From Luteitalea sp. (GTDB taxonomy: Bacteria > Acidobacteriota > Vicinamibacteria > Vicinamibacterales > Vicinamibacteraceae): a DNA stretch of 64,000 bases. A program made the position numbers and the translations under genes. This document shows, one piece after another, positions 17,548 through 27,050 of this stretch (the first letter of the stretch is position 1; every line of letters starts with the position of its first letter). The stretch covers positions 1 through 64,000 of the forward strand of contig WHTT01000021.1 of assembly GCA_009377605.1 (NCBI GenBank), written 5' to 3'. The notes below the pieces were generated by a model. It searched no databases, was not told where the DNA came from, and saw only the letters and a list, made by a program, of their open reading frames with translations.

Positions 17548-18843
17548 CTACCTCCCGATCGAGTAATAGGTGAAGCCGAGCCCGCGGAGGTGCTCAGGCT
17601 TGTAGATGTTCCGCCCATCGAAGACGACGGGCGATCGCATGAGCTTCTTCATGCGGTCAAAGTCCGGCTCGCGGAACTCGTTCCACTCCGTCACGAGCGC
17701 CAGCGCGTCCGCGCCCTTGAGGGCATCGTAGCTGCGGCTGGCGTAGGTGATACGCGTGCCGAAGTGTCGGCGGGCCACCTCGCGCGCCTCCGGGTCATAC
17801 GCCTGGACGCGTGCGCCGCGCGTGAGTAAGTGCTCGATGATCGTGATGGCCGGCGCTTCCCGCATATCGTCGGTGCGCGGCTTGAAGGCCAGTCCCCAGA
17901 CGCCGATGACCTTGCGTTTCAGCCCGCCGAAGTGCTGCTCCATCTTGTCCACCAGGCGCTCCTTCTGGCGCTCGTTCACCTGCTCGCAGGCCTCGAGGAT
18001 CTTGAACTTGTATCCGTGGTCCGCGGCAAACCGCCCCAGCGCTTTGACGTCTTTTGGGAAGCAGCTCCCTCCGTACCCGACGCCCGGAAACAGGAACGAC
18101 GCACCAATGCGACGGTCCGATGCCACCGCGCGCCGTACCTGGTCCACGTTGGCGCCGACCAGCTCACAGACGTTCGCTACCTCGTTCATGAAGGAGATGC
18201 GCGTCGCCAGCATTGCATTCGCCGCGTACTTGCACAGCTCGGCGCTGGAACAGTCCATCACCATGACCGGTGCACCCGTCCGGGTAAACGGGGCGTAGAG
18301 CTCCACCATGAGTTCGGCGGCACGATCGTCGTCGGCGCCTATCACCACGCGGTCCGGCTTGAGGAAGTCGTCGACCGCCGCGCCCTGCTTGAGGAACTCC
18401 GGGTTGCTCACGACGCTGAAGGGATGTTTGGTCTCGGCGCTCATGACCTTCCGCACGCGGGCGGTGGTCCCAACCGGCACGGTGCTCTTGTCGACAATCA
18501 CCTTGTAGCCGTCCATCACCTTGGCGATCTCGCGCGCCGCAGCGAGCACGTGCTGCAAATCGGCCGACCCGTCCTCCCCCTGAGGCGTCCCGACGGCAAT
18601 GAACACCAGGCTCGAGCTCCGGACGGCCCGAGGCAAGTTCGTCGTGAAGCTCAGACGCTTCTCCTCTGTGTTTCGGTCGACGAGCTCTTGGAGACCAGGC
18701 TCGTAGATGGGCAGCTTGCCACGCCTGAGCTGTCGTATCTTTCCTTCATCTTTGTCGACACAGACGACATCGTTGCCGTTCTCGGCAAAGCAGGCGCCTG
18801 CCACCAGTCCCACGTACCCTGTCCCGACGACCGCAATCTTCAT
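17548..18843 (-). CDS. ugd: UDP-glucose 6-dehydrogenase
   Basis: The 431-residue enzyme shows the NAD motif GTGYVGLVAGACFAE, the central SNPEFLKQGAAVDDF stretch, and the catalytic-cysteine motif GVGYGGSCFPKDV. It oxidises UDP-glucose to UDP-glucuronate, which the UDP-xylose synthase-like enzyme at 26045 could use. ATG at 18843 has GGAG upstream and replaces a TTG two codons earlier. It is divergent from the first glycosyltransferase (gap 56 bases), marking the locus's two-way promoter region. Confidence 0.95.
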   Translation of the reverse strand: MKIAVVGTGYVGLVAGACFAENGNDVVCVDKDEGKIRQLRRGKLPIYEPGLQELVDRNTEEKRLSFTTNLPRAVRSSSLVFIAVGTPQGEDGSADLQHVLAAAREIAKVMDGYKVIVDKSTVPVGTTARVRKVMSAETKHPFSVVSNPEFLKQGAAVDDFLKPDRVVIGADDDRAAELMVELYAPFTRTGAPVMVMDCSSAELCKYAANAMLATRISFMNEVANVCELVGANVDQVRRAVASDRRIGASFLFPGVGYGGSCFPKDVKALGRFAADHGYKFKILEACEQVNERQKERLVDKMEQHFGGLKRKVIGVWGLAFKPRTDDMREAPAITIIEHLLTRGARVQAYDPEAREVARRHFGTRITYASRSYDALKGADALALVTEWNEFREPDFDRMKKLMRSPVVFDGRNIYKPEHLRGLGFTYYSIGR

Positions 18844-18899
18844 GGGCAATCACTCCACAGTTCACCGCACGAACGAATACGCTAGCATACACAACCGCT

Positions 18900-20027
18900 G
18901 TGCGTATCCTTCTCGACTATCGTCCCGCCTTGCGACAGCGCTCTGGGGTCGGGGAGTACGTGCACCAGCTCGCAGGCGCCCTTGCCGACGAGGGCACCCA
19001 CGACATCACGCTCTTCTCGAGCTCATGGCGGCATGTCGTCGTGCGACCACCCTCGGGCACAGCCGTCGTCGACCGCGCCGTTCCGGTGCGATTGCTGAAC
19101 TTTCTCTGGCACCGGCTGGAGCGGCCCTCGGTCGAGTGGCTGACGGGTGGCGCGTTCGATGTGGTGCACGCACCGCATCCACTCCTGCTCCCGTCGCAGC
19201 GAGCCGCGCGTGTTGTGACGATTCACGACCTCGCCTTTCTCGAACACCCGGAGTGGACGCGTCACGAGATTCGGCGCGATTACCCGGCGCTCGTCCGGGC
19301 GCACGCGCAGCGCGCCGACGCGATCGTGACCGTGTCACGTGCCGTTGCACGGCAGGTGGTGGAGCGCCTTGGCGTCGCCGAAGAGCGTGTCGGGGTGTGC
19401 CCCCACGGCGCGCCGCCCTGGCAAGCCCGGGACCATGTGCCGACCCATGGCTACCTCCTGTTTGTTGGCACTCTGGAGCCACGCAAGAATGTTGGCACGC
19501 TGCTGGAGGCATACGCGCGGCTGGTCGAGCGCCATCCGACAGTGCCAGAGCTCGTCCTGGCCGGCGCTCCCACACCGGCGGCGCAGCCATGGCTGGAGGC
19601 GCTGGCGCGGCCGCCGCTGGTGGGCCGAACGAGACATGTGGGTTACGTGGAGGACAGCGGCCGCACGTCGTTGTACCGGGATGCCCTGATGCTTGTCCTG
19701 CCATCCTGGGACGAAGGGTTTGGCCTCCCCGTCGTTGAAGCAATGGCGGCCGGCGTCCCGGTGATCGTCTCGAACCGTGGTGCGCTTCCGGAGGTCGTGG
19801 GTAATGCAGGCGTCGTCGTCGACGCTGCCGATAGCGCTGCCCTGAGCGCGGCGATGGCGGAGCTGCTCGAGCATCCAGCGCAGCTCGAAACGCTCAGACA
19901 GCGCGGAATCTTACGCGCGCAGCAGTTCACTTGGGCAGCATCGGCACGCGCGCATTGCGCGGTCTACGAGGCAGCGGCGGAGCGTGCACGTCGCCGACTC
20001 GGAGAGGCTCGAGGGTCGAGGGTGTGA
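18900..20027 (+). CDS. Glycosyltransferase, GT-B fold (GT4 type)
   Basis: The 375-residue protein has an N-terminal acceptor-binding half (MRILLDYRPALRQRSGVGEY) and a C-terminal nucleotide-sugar half with GTLEPRKN and the EGFGLP-VVEAMAAG-PVI motif. It transfers a sugar from a nucleotide donor to a growing lipid-linked or polymer acceptor in the cytoplasm. The start is GTG at 18900. The stop TGA overlaps the next ATG by one base. Donor and linkage cannot be assigned. Confidence 0.88.
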   Translation: MRILLDYRPALRQRSGVGEYVHQLAGALADEGTHDITLFSSSWRHVVVRPPSGTAVVDRAVPVRLLNFLWHRLERPSVEWLTGGAFDVVHAPHPLLLPSQRAARVVTIHDLAFLEHPEWTRHEIRRDYPALVRAHAQRADAIVTVSRAVARQVVERLGVAEERVGVCPHGAPPWQARDHVPTHGYLLFVGTLEPRKNVGTLLEAYARLVERHPTVPELVLAGAPTPAAQPWLEALARPPLVGRTRHVGYVEDSGRTSLYRDALMLVLPSWDEGFGLPVVEAMAAGVPVIVSNRGALPEVVGNAGVVVDAADSAALSAAMAELLEHPAQLETLRQRGILRAQQFTWAASARAHCAVYEAAAERARRRLGEARGSRV

Positions 20028-21136
20028 TGCGCATTGCGGTGGACGCGCGGGAGTTGAGCGAGCGTCCGACGGGTGTGGGGCGCTACCTGGCAGAGTTGCT
20101 TGCGGGTTGGACCCGCAGCCCCACGGCCCGCGCGCACGAGCTGCTGCTCTACACGACGGCAGCGCCCTCGTCTCGAGAGGCCATCATTGGCACCGGCGGC
20201 GCGACCGTGGCATGGCGGGCGCTTCCAGGCACCTCGAATCTGCTCTGGGAGCAGCATCACTTGGCCCGCGCGGTGCGACATGAGCGCCCAGATGTGCTCT
20301 TCTGCCCGGCCTACTCCGCGCCACTCGCCATACGAGTGCCCGTGGTGTTGACGCTACACGACATCTCGTTCGTCGCACATCCAGAATGGTTCGGATGGCG
20401 CGAGGGCCTGCGCAGGCGGCTGCTGGCCAGGCTCAGTGCACGCCGCGCACGGCGACTCGTCACCATGAGTCGGTTTTCGGCAGGAGAAATCACGCAGCGG
20501 CTGCGCGTGCCAGCGGATCGCATTGCCACGATCCCCTTGGCAGTGGATCACCGTCTCGGCGCGAAAGCGCACGCCGAGGAAGGCACGGGACGCCGTGAGC
20601 CGCTCGTGCTGTACGTGGGTTCAATCTTCAATCGCCGCAACGTGCCAGCGCTCATCCGTGCGTTCAGTCGTCTGGTCGACACCCAGCCGGACGCGCACCT
20701 CGCGATCGTCGGCGAGAATCGCTCACATCCGCGCGAGCCGATCGCGCGCTGCATCGCCGAGAGCAGCCGCGCGGCGCACATCACCTGGAAGCCGTATGTC
20801 AGCGAGGACGAGTTGGCGGCGCTTTACTCGCGAGCGTCGATCTTTGCATTTCTCTCCACATACGAGGGATTCGGCTTGACACCGCTCGAAGCGCTTGCGG
20901 CGGGAATGCCGATCGTTGTCGCCGATACGCCCGTCGCACGCGAGGTCTATGGTGATGCGGCCGCGTTCGTCGATCCCCACCACGAGGAGGAGGTGGCGGG
21001 CGTGATGGCACGGCTGCTGTCCGGTGGCGACCAACGAACGGCGATCTTGGAGGCGGCCCCGCACGTACTGCGCCGATACAGGTGGGAGGCCACCGCGGCC
21101 GCCACCTTGAGGGTGCTCGAAGAGGCTGCCAGGTGA
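20027..21136 (+). CDS. Glycosyltransferase, GT-B fold (GT4 type)
   Basis: The 369-residue paralogue of its neighbour has N-terminal MRIAVDARELSERPTGVGRY, central LYVGSIFNRRN and C-terminal YEGFGLTPLEALAAGMPIV. ATG at 20027 overlaps the previous stop by 1 base and the next gene's GTG by 4, so the three are tightly coupled. A longer frame to 19931 lies wholly inside the previous gene and was rejected. The sugar donor is unknown. Confidence 0.88.
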   Translation: MRIAVDARELSERPTGVGRYLAELLAGWTRSPTARAHELLLYTTAAPSSREAIIGTGGATVAWRALPGTSNLLWEQHHLARAVRHERPDVLFCPAYSAPLAIRVPVVLTLHDISFVAHPEWFGWREGLRRRLLARLSARRARRLVTMSRFSAGEITQRLRVPADRIATIPLAVDHRLGAKAHAEEGTGRREPLVLYVGSIFNRRNVPALIRAFSRLVDTQPDAHLAIVGENRSHPREPIARCIAESSRAAHITWKPYVSEDELAALYSRASIFAFLSTYEGFGLTPLEALAAGMPIVVADTPVAREVYGDAAAFVDPHHEEEVAGVMARLLSGGDQRTAILEAAPHVLRRYRWEATAAATLRVLEEAAR

Positions 21137-21954
21137 CCTCTGTCGCCATTGTGATCGTGAGCTTCAATACGCGTGCCGATCTCGCGCGCTGCCTCGCTTC
21201 ACTTGGGGCACATCCTCCAGTCACGCCCCACCAGATCGTCGTTGTCGACAACGCGTCAGCCGATGGCAGCGCGGACTTCGTTGCTGCGGCGTGGCCTGAG
21301 GCGTGCCTGATTCGCAACGACACGAACGTCGGCTTCGCGCGCGCCACCAACCAGGGAATCCGCAGAACGACAGGTGATCTGGTGCTGCTCCTCAATAGCG
21401 ACACGATCGTGTCGTCTGCAGCCATCGACGCGCTGTGCCAGGCGCTGCTGTCGGATCCGCAGGCTGTTGCCGCCGGTCCACGCCTGGTCGACACGACCGG
21501 TTGGGCGGAGCTGTCATTCGGCCGCATGGTCAGCCCCTGGAACGAGCTTCGCCAGAAGACGCTCGGATGGCTGTCAGTGGCGGGGCCCGCCTGGGCTCGC
21601 CATCGACTTCAAGAGCGGACCAAGGTGCGGCGGTACGCCGACTGGGTGAGCGGCGCCTGCTTGCTCGTTCGACGCCGGGCCGCGGAGGCTGCCGGGCTAC
21701 TGGACGACCGATTCTTCATGTACGGCGAGGACGTCGATTTCTGCGCGGCGCTGCGTGCGGGCGGCGGCCGCATCCTCTTCGTGCCAAGCGTCGAAGTCGT
21801 GCACCTGCGCGGGCGGTCCGGCCGGGCGACGCCGGCGGCCACGATGACCGCGTATCGCCGCAGCCAGATTGCCTTCTATCAGAAGCATCACCCCGCGTGG
21901 GTTCCTGCGCTGAAGGGCTACTTGTGGCTTCGGGGGCAGCTTCGCGACGTGTGA
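21133..21954 (+). CDS. Glycosyltransferase family 2 (rhamnosyltransferase-like)
   Basis: The 273-residue GT-A enzyme has the N-terminal VAIVIVSFNTRADLARCL, VDNASADGSADFV, the DxD-type LLLNSDT and a C-terminal FFMYGEDVDFCAALRAGG. This layout matches WbbL-like rhamnosyltransferases, though donor use is inferred. GTG at 21133 overlaps the previous stop (GTGA). It uses a different fold from the four GT-B enzymes around it, implying at least one inverting step. Confidence 0.87.
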   Translation: MTSVAIVIVSFNTRADLARCLASLGAHPPVTPHQIVVVDNASADGSADFVAAAWPEACLIRNDTNVGFARATNQGIRRTTGDLVLLLNSDTIVSSAAIDALCQALLSDPQAVAAGPRLVDTTGWAELSFGRMVSPWNELRQKTLGWLSVAGPAWARHRLQERTKVRRYADWVSGACLLVRRRAAEAAGLLDDRFFMYGEDVDFCAALRAGGGRILFVPSVEVVHLRGRSGRATPAATMTAYRRSQIAFYQKHHPAWVPALKGYLWLRGQLRDV

Positions 21955-21963
21955 GGAGAGCAG

Positions 21964-22088
21964 TCGTCAGTGGCCAGTGGTCAGTGGGCCTCGGGCAGGT
22001 GCGAGCTTACGTGGTTGTGGTCGGACGGCACCCCCCGTTCCATCGAGCCGCCGGCTGATCACTGGCCACTGAACACTGATCACTGATA
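21964..22088. repeat. Quasi-palindromic word array (CAGTGGTCAGTGG/CCACTGATCACTG)
   Basis: The left arm 21964-21988 (GTCAGTGGCCAGTGG) and right arm 22054-22088 (CTGATCACTGGCCACTG) are reverse complements in vocabulary, around a ~65-base core. It fills the gap between two glycosyltransferase genes. Confidence 0.75.
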
Positions 22089-22096
22089 ATGGTTCC

Positions 22097-23209
22097 GTGC
22101 GCATCGCGATCGACATCCGAAAGCTCCACGACTTCGGGATCGGCACGTACGTACGAAACATGCTGCGTCAACTGGCGCGGATCGACGCCGAAACCGAGTA
22201 CGTGCTCCTCTGCAGGCCAGAGGACCGGGTAGCCGCCGCACAACTGGGCCCAAACTTTCGTGCCGTGGTCGAAGCCAGCAGGCCTTACTCGGTCCGTGAG
22301 CAGCTCGCCGTGCCTGCCAAGCTGCGGCGCGAGCGTGTCGACGTATTCCACACACCACATTACGTCTTGCCGCCGCTGGTCCGGTGCAAGTCAGTGGTCA
22401 CCATCCATGACTGCATCCACCTGATGTTCCCGCAGTACCTGCCCAATCGGCTGGCCTATAGCTACGCCCGCGCCTCCATGTGGGCCGCCGCGCGAGCAGC
22501 CTGTCGGATACTCACCGTGTCCGAAGCGTCGAAGCACGACATCCTGCGCTATTGCCGCGTGCCAGCCGAGAAAGTGACGGTTATCCCCAATGCCATCGAC
22601 GATCGGTTCGGCACGCCGCCAACCGACGAGGAGATCCGCGTCGTGCGCGAGCGCTACCAGCTCCACGACCCCTTCGTGCTGTATGCCGGCAACGTCAAGC
22701 CGCACAAGAACATCGGCCGACTCATCGAAGCGTTTGGTCTCGTGCATCGGGGCGGGCTCGACCACATCAAGCTCCTCGTCATCGGCGATGAGATCTCCAA
22801 ATACACGACGCTGCGGCGGGCCGTCCACCGAAACAAGCTGCACACGCACGTCCGTTTCCTCGGATTCGTGCCCGATAGCACGCTTGCCGTGCTGTATCGG
22901 CTGGCGGGCGTCTTCGTGTTTCCATCGCTGTACGAAGGCTTTGGTCTGCCTCCGCTCGAGGCCATGGCGAGCGGCACGCCTGTCGTTACCTCGAATGTCT
23001 CGTCGTTGCCCGAAGTCGTTGGCGATGCGGCCCTGCTCATCGATCCCCACGATACGCAAGCGATTGCGGATGCAATTAGACGCGTGCTGACCGACTGTGA
23101 GCTGCGGCATGAGCTGCGCGCGCGCGGCTTGGCACGGGCACGGATCTACTCGTGGGAACGATCGGTCCGCCGCGTGCGCGAGATTTACGACGAAGTGGCC
23201 GGGGAGTAG
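22097..23209 (+). CDS. Glycosyltransferase, GT-B fold (GT4 type)
   Basis: The 370-residue enzyme starts MRIAIDIRKLHDFGIGTYVR, with VTIHDCIHLMFP in the acceptor half, YAGNVKPHKNIGRLIEAF between halves and FPSLYEGFGLPPLEAMASGTPVV at the donor site. The start is GTG at 22097. Its N-terminal half resembles mannosyltransferase-type GT4 enzymes, but the donor is not proven. It lies between two word arrays, unlike the overlapping genes upstream. Confidence 0.88.
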   Translation: MRIAIDIRKLHDFGIGTYVRNMLRQLARIDAETEYVLLCRPEDRVAAAQLGPNFRAVVEASRPYSVREQLAVPAKLRRERVDVFHTPHYVLPPLVRCKSVVTIHDCIHLMFPQYLPNRLAYSYARASMWAAARAACRILTVSEASKHDILRYCRVPAEKVTVIPNAIDDRFGTPPTDEEIRVVRERYQLHDPFVLYAGNVKPHKNIGRLIEAFGLVHRGGLDHIKLLVIGDEISKYTTLRRAVHRNKLHTHVRFLGFVPDSTLAVLYRLAGVFVFPSLYEGFGLPPLEAMASGTPVVTSNVSSLPEVVGDAALLIDPHDTQAIADAIRRVLTDCELRHELRARGLARARIYSWERSVRRVREIYDEVAGE

Positions 23210-23212
23210 TGA

Positions 23213-23345
23213 GGGTGACAAGGTGACGGGGTGACAAGGTGACGGGGTGACAAGGTCAACAACGTGACGAGGTGACGGGTGATAGGGGCGACAAGGTCAA
23301 TAACGTGACAAGTGAGCAGGTGACTCCTGTCGATGAAGTGACCTG
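23213..23345. repeat. Word array (GGTGACAAGGTGACGGG), single orientation
   Basis: Around ten drifting copies of GGTGACA/GGTGACGG, all in one orientation, run from the previous stop into the next reading frame. Related words occur at 46692..46915 and 57166..57342. Confidence 0.75.
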
Positions 23346-24474
23346 GCAACGCGAGACCCGCGGTCTGCGTGTGGCCATCGTTCACGACTGGCTGACCGGC
23401 ACGCGAGGCGGTGAGCGCCTCCTCGAAGCCGTGGTCCGGCTCTTTCCACAGGCGACCCTCTTCACCTTGGTCCACCGCCGCGGGAGCATGGCCGCTGCTA
23501 TCGAACAGTTACCGCCACGCACCTCCCCGCTACAGTGGCTGCCTCGTGCCTCCCGCTGGTACCGTCAGTATCTGCCGCTGTTTCCCTGGACCGTCGAGCA
23601 GTGGGACTTCGACGGCTTCGACCTGGTGATCAGCTCGAGCCACTGCGCGGTGAAATCGGTGGTTGCTCCTGGCCGGGCGCGACACCTCTGCTATTGCCAC
23701 ACGCCCGTCCGGTACGCCTGGGATCAGTTCGCCGCATACTTCGGTCGCGGCCGGACTGGGCCGGCGAGCCTACTGTTTCGGCTCGCCCTGGCGGCGTTTG
23801 CGCGCTGGGATCGCGCCACGAGTGGACGGCCGGACCGCTATGTGGCGAATTCCCAGTATGTTGCGGGACGAATCTACCGATACTATAATCGGCGAGCGGT
23901 TGTTGTGCATCCGCCGGTCGACACCGGCTTCTTTCTGCCCGACGGGCGCACTCCCGAGGCCTTTTACCTGGTGGTCTCGGCCCTCGTGCCGTACAAGCGC
24001 CTCGACGTGGCAATCGAGGCCTGCCGGCGCCTGGGGAGATCGCTCAAGATCGTTGGCGAGGGTCCAGAGCTACCTCGGCTGCAGGCTCTGGCCGGTGGCC
24101 AGGTGGAGTTCGTCGGCAGGTTGAGTGACCAGGGCGTGCGCGATCTCTACCGGCGTGCGCGCGCGGTCCTGTTACCGGGGGAAGAGGATTTCGGTCTCGT
24201 GCCGCTCGAGGCACAGGCCTGTGGGCGGCCGGTTGTTGCGTTGGGGCGTGGTGGGGCGCGCGAGAGCGTGGTGTCCGGCGTCACCGGCATCCTGACGGAA
24301 GATGCGTCGGTGGACGGCTTTGCAGCAGGCCTGGCGCGCTTCGAGCAACAACAGTTCGCCGCCGACCGAATCCGGCGGCATGCCGAACGGTTTTCGCTCG
24401 GTCGATTCTTCCAGGAGCTCCGCGCGGTGCTCCTGGATCTGATTCACAGCCCGATTGACAAGGTGCGATGGTAA
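23305..24474 (+). CDS. Glycosyltransferase, GT-B fold (WbaZ-like)
   Basis: The conserved protein begins around VAIVHDWLTGTRGGERLLEA (GTG 23371) and runs through CHTPVRYAWDQFAAYFG, LVPYKRLDVAIEACRRLG and GEEDFGLVPLEAQACGRPVV, a layout seen in O-antigen mannosyltransferases. The start is unclear because the 5' end lies in a word array: GTG at 23305 has AAGG 8 bases upstream and was chosen, but residues before VAIVHDW are array-coded and probably not functional. The end overlaps the next gene by 7 bases. Confidence 0.85.
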   Translation: MTSEQVTPVDEVTWQRETRGLRVAIVHDWLTGTRGGERLLEAVVRLFPQATLFTLVHRRGSMAAAIEQLPPRTSPLQWLPRASRWYRQYLPLFPWTVEQWDFDGFDLVISSSHCAVKSVVAPGRARHLCYCHTPVRYAWDQFAAYFGRGRTGPASLLFRLALAAFARWDRATSGRPDRYVANSQYVAGRIYRYYNRRAVVVHPPVDTGFFLPDGRTPEAFYLVVSALVPYKRLDVAIEACRRLGRSLKIVGEGPELPRLQALAGGQVEFVGRLSDQGVRDLYRRARAVLLPGEEDFGLVPLEAQACGRPVVALGRGGARESVVSGVTGILTEDASVDGFAAGLARFEQQQFAADRIRRHAERFSLGRFFQELRAVLLDLIHSPIDKVRW

Positions 24475-25907
24475 AGCGCTGGAACCGTCTGCTGATCGCG
24501 ATTCACGTGGGAACCGACGCCCTCCTGGGGATGACGGCCTTCGTGCTCGCGTATCTCATTCGGTTCGAGAGCGGCCTCATCCCGCTCGCCAAGGGCCACC
24601 CGCCGTTTTCCCAGTATCTCCGCATCCTGCCGATTATTGGGCTGCTGGTGCCGCTGTCGTTCCAACTGCACGGCATCTACCGTTTGCGGCGCGGGCGGTC
24701 CCGTGTCGACGATTTCTTCGCCGTCTTCGTCGGCACCATCCTGGCCGTCGTCCTCGGCGTGGTCTCTACGCTGTACATCCAAGCCTATTACGTCTCCGAC
24801 GCCTTGAAGGATCGTGGCGCCTTCGAGGTGTCGCAGCTCGTGTGGGGCTTCTTTCTCGTCTTGACGGTTGGCCTGACGTATCTCTCACGCGAGGCGGTAC
24901 GCGAGGTCATGGAGGGCCGCTGGCGGAGAGGCATTGGACTCAAGCGGGTGTTGATTGCGGGCGCTGGCGACCTGGGCCGCCTCGTCGCGGACAAGGCTCT
25001 CGAGCACCGCGAGCTCGGCCTCAAGGTGGTCGGCTTCGTGGACGATCGAGCCGCCGATGACCACATGGGCTACCGCGGCCTTCCGCTTCTCGGCACGCTC
25101 GATGATACGGCCGACATCATTCAGCGCGAGCGGATCGACCAGCTGTACGTGGCGCTGCCGCTCGACGAGCACGTCAGGATGCTGGAGCTCGTCGACCATG
25201 CCAACCGCGAGATCGTCGATATCAAGGTCGTGCCCGACCTGCTGCAGATGATCTCGCTCAAAGCGCGCCTCGAGGAGCTCGATGGCATCCCGATCATCGA
25301 TATCCACGACGCACCTCTGCGGGGCTTCAACGCCGTGCTCAAGCGCGCGATCGATATGATGCTATCGGCCGCAGCCCTGGTTCTGCTCTCCGTCCCCATC
25401 GCCCTCGTCGGACTGCTGATCAAGCTCACCTCGTCTGGGCCCGCCCTGTTCCGGCAGGAGCGTATGGGGCTCGACGGTCGGTCGTTCCACGTGTGGAAGT
25501 TTCGGTCGATGTACCACGATGCAGAGCAGCTCACCGGGCCGGTGATGGCGAGTGCAGACGACCCGCGTTGCACGCCCGTGGGCCGCTTGCTTCGTCGCAC
25601 GAACCTCGACGAGCTCCCGCAGTTCTGGAACGTCTTGAAGGGGGACATGTCGCTCGTGGGGCCACGGCCGGAACGTCCGCATTTCGTCGAGCAGTTCAGG
25701 CACCAGATTCCCCAGTACATGCTGCGCCACAAGGTGCGCGCCGGACTCACGGGCTGGGCACAGGTCAACGGCTGGCGAGGGAACACGTCCATCGAGAAAC
25801 GAATCGAGTACGATCTCTACTACATTCAAAACTGGTCGGTCATGCTCGATCTCAAGATCATGTGGCTGACCCTGTTTCGTGGCTTCTTTCACAGGCACGC
25901 TCATTGA
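24468..25907 (+). CDS. Undecaprenyl-phosphate glucose phosphotransferase (WcaJ-like)
   Basis: The 479-residue polyprenyl-phosphate hexose-1-phosphate transferase has an N-terminal membrane bundle of four or five helices, a Rossmann-like middle part (VLIAGAGDLGRLVADKAL) and a C-terminal catalytic domain with KRAIDMMLSA, WKFRSM, RRTNLDELPQFWNVLKGDMS and LVGPRPERPHFVE. It loads the first sugar phosphate onto the lipid carrier at the inner membrane, so it starts the repeat unit that the clustered glycosyltransferases extend. The ATG overlaps the previous stop. Confidence 0.92.
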   Translation: MVKRWNRLLIAIHVGTDALLGMTAFVLAYLIRFESGLIPLAKGHPPFSQYLRILPIIGLLVPLSFQLHGIYRLRRGRSRVDDFFAVFVGTILAVVLGVVSTLYIQAYYVSDALKDRGAFEVSQLVWGFFLVLTVGLTYLSREAVREVMEGRWRRGIGLKRVLIAGAGDLGRLVADKALEHRELGLKVVGFVDDRAADDHMGYRGLPLLGTLDDTADIIQRERIDQLYVALPLDEHVRMLELVDHANREIVDIKVVPDLLQMISLKARLEELDGIPIIDIHDAPLRGFNAVLKRAIDMMLSAAALVLLSVPIALVGLLIKLTSSGPALFRQERMGLDGRSFHVWKFRSMYHDAEQLTGPVMASADDPRCTPVGRLLRRTNLDELPQFWNVLKGDMSLVGPRPERPHFVEQFRHQIPQYMLRHKVRAGLTGWAQVNGWRGNTSIEKRIEYDLYYIQNWSVMLDLKIMWLTLFRGFFHRHAH

Positions 25908-25908
25908 C

Positions 25909-26042
25909 AGGTTCTTGGTCCTTGGTGCTTGGTGCGCTCATGATGCCCGAGAAGGTGCGATCGATGGCGCCCCGGTGCCTTGAAGACAAGCCACCATTGT
26001 CCGTCGCCGAACTAAGAACCAAGAACCAAGAACCAAGGACCT
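25909..26042. repeat. Quasi-palindromic word array (TTCTTGG/CCAAGAA)
   Basis: The left arm 25909-25935 (AGGTTCTTGGTCCTTGG) and right arm 26011-26042 (AAGAACCAAGAACCAAGG) flank a ~75-base core. The same vocabulary occurs at 40204..40312 and 58908..59017. Confidence 0.8.
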
Positions 26043-26044
26043 AA

Positions 26045-27004
26045 ATGCCGCGGGTCGTCATCACCGGCGTCGCCGGATTCATCGGCTCCCACCTTGCCGA
26101 AACCCTCTTGGAACGTGGGTACGCGGTGATCGGAATCGATAACCTGCTCACGGGAGACGTGGCCAACATCGCGCACTTGGTCAACCGCGACTTCCAGTTC
26201 ATCAAGCACGATGTGACGAATTACATCTACATCGGCGGGACGGTCGACTACGTTCTCCACTGGGCGAGCCCGGCGAGCCCGATCGACTACCTGCAGCTGC
26301 CAATCCAGACCTTGAAGGTCGGGGCCCTCGGGACGCACAAGGCGCTTGGCCTCGCGAAGGAGAAGGGGGCCAAGTTCGTGCTGGCCTCGACCTCCGAAGT
26401 CTACGGTGATCCGCGCGAGCACCCGCAGAAGGAGTCCTACTGGGGCAACGTCAATCCGATCGGCCCGCGCGGCGTGTACGACGAAGCGAAACGATTCGCC
26501 GAAGCGATGACGGTCGCCTATCATCGCTACCACGGGCTGGATACGAAGATCGTCCGGATCTTCAACACGTACGGGCCGCGCATGCGGGTGAGCGACGGCC
26601 GCGCGGTGCCTGAGTTCATCGGTCAAGCCCTCCGGGGCGAGTCGCTGAGCGTGTTCGGCGATGGCACCCAAACACGAAGCTTCTGCTACATCACGGACCT
26701 GGTCGACGGGATCGTTCGCTTGATGGAATCGAACGTCAATGACCCCGTCAACATCGGCAACCCACACGAGCTCACGCTCGACGAGCTCGCTCGCACCATC
26801 ATTCGTCTCACCGGCTCATCCAGCGAGGTCGTTCACAAGCCGCTGCCGGAAGACGACCCCAAGGTGCGCCGGCCCGACATCGGCCGGGCGCGCACGCTTC
26901 TCGGCTGGGAGCCAGGCGTCTCGCTGGAGAAAGGCCTGACGGACACGATTGCCTGGTTTCGCAAGAAGTTGGGTATCGACCAGACCATCGAGCGCAGCCG
27001 TTGA
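26045..27004 (+). CDS. UDP-glucuronate decarboxylase (UDP-xylose synthase)-like
   Basis: The 319-residue SDR enzyme has the NAD motif [10 protein letters not shown] at 8-17, the tell-tale [11 protein letters not shown], the catalytic YDEAK and the family stretch [10 protein letters not shown], which together fit UDP-glucuronate decarboxylases. It would convert UDP-glucuronate from Ugd to UDP-xylose. It closes the polysaccharide cluster. The nearest alternative is a dTDP-glucose 4,6-dehydratase, but HWASPASP favours the decarboxylase. Confidence 0.9.
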   Translation: MPRVVITGVAGFIGSHLAETLLERGYAVIGIDNLLTGDVANIAHLVNRDFQFIKHDVTNYIYIGGTVDYVLHWASPASPIDYLQLPIQTLKVGALGTHKALGLAKEKGAKFVLASTSEVYGDPREHPQKESYWGNVNPIGPRGVYDEAKRFAEAMTVAYHRYHGLDTKIVRIFNTYGPRMRVSDGRAVPEFIGQALRGESLSVFGDGTQTRSFCYITDLVDGIVRLMESNVNDPVNIGNPHELTLDELARTIIRLTGSSSEVVHKPLPEDDPKVRRPDIGRARTLLGWEPGVSLEKGLTDTIAWFRKKLGIDQTIERSR

Positions 27005-27050
27005 GCACGCGGCTCGTTACTTACGCGGTTCCGCACGTCGCGCGCGGCCT

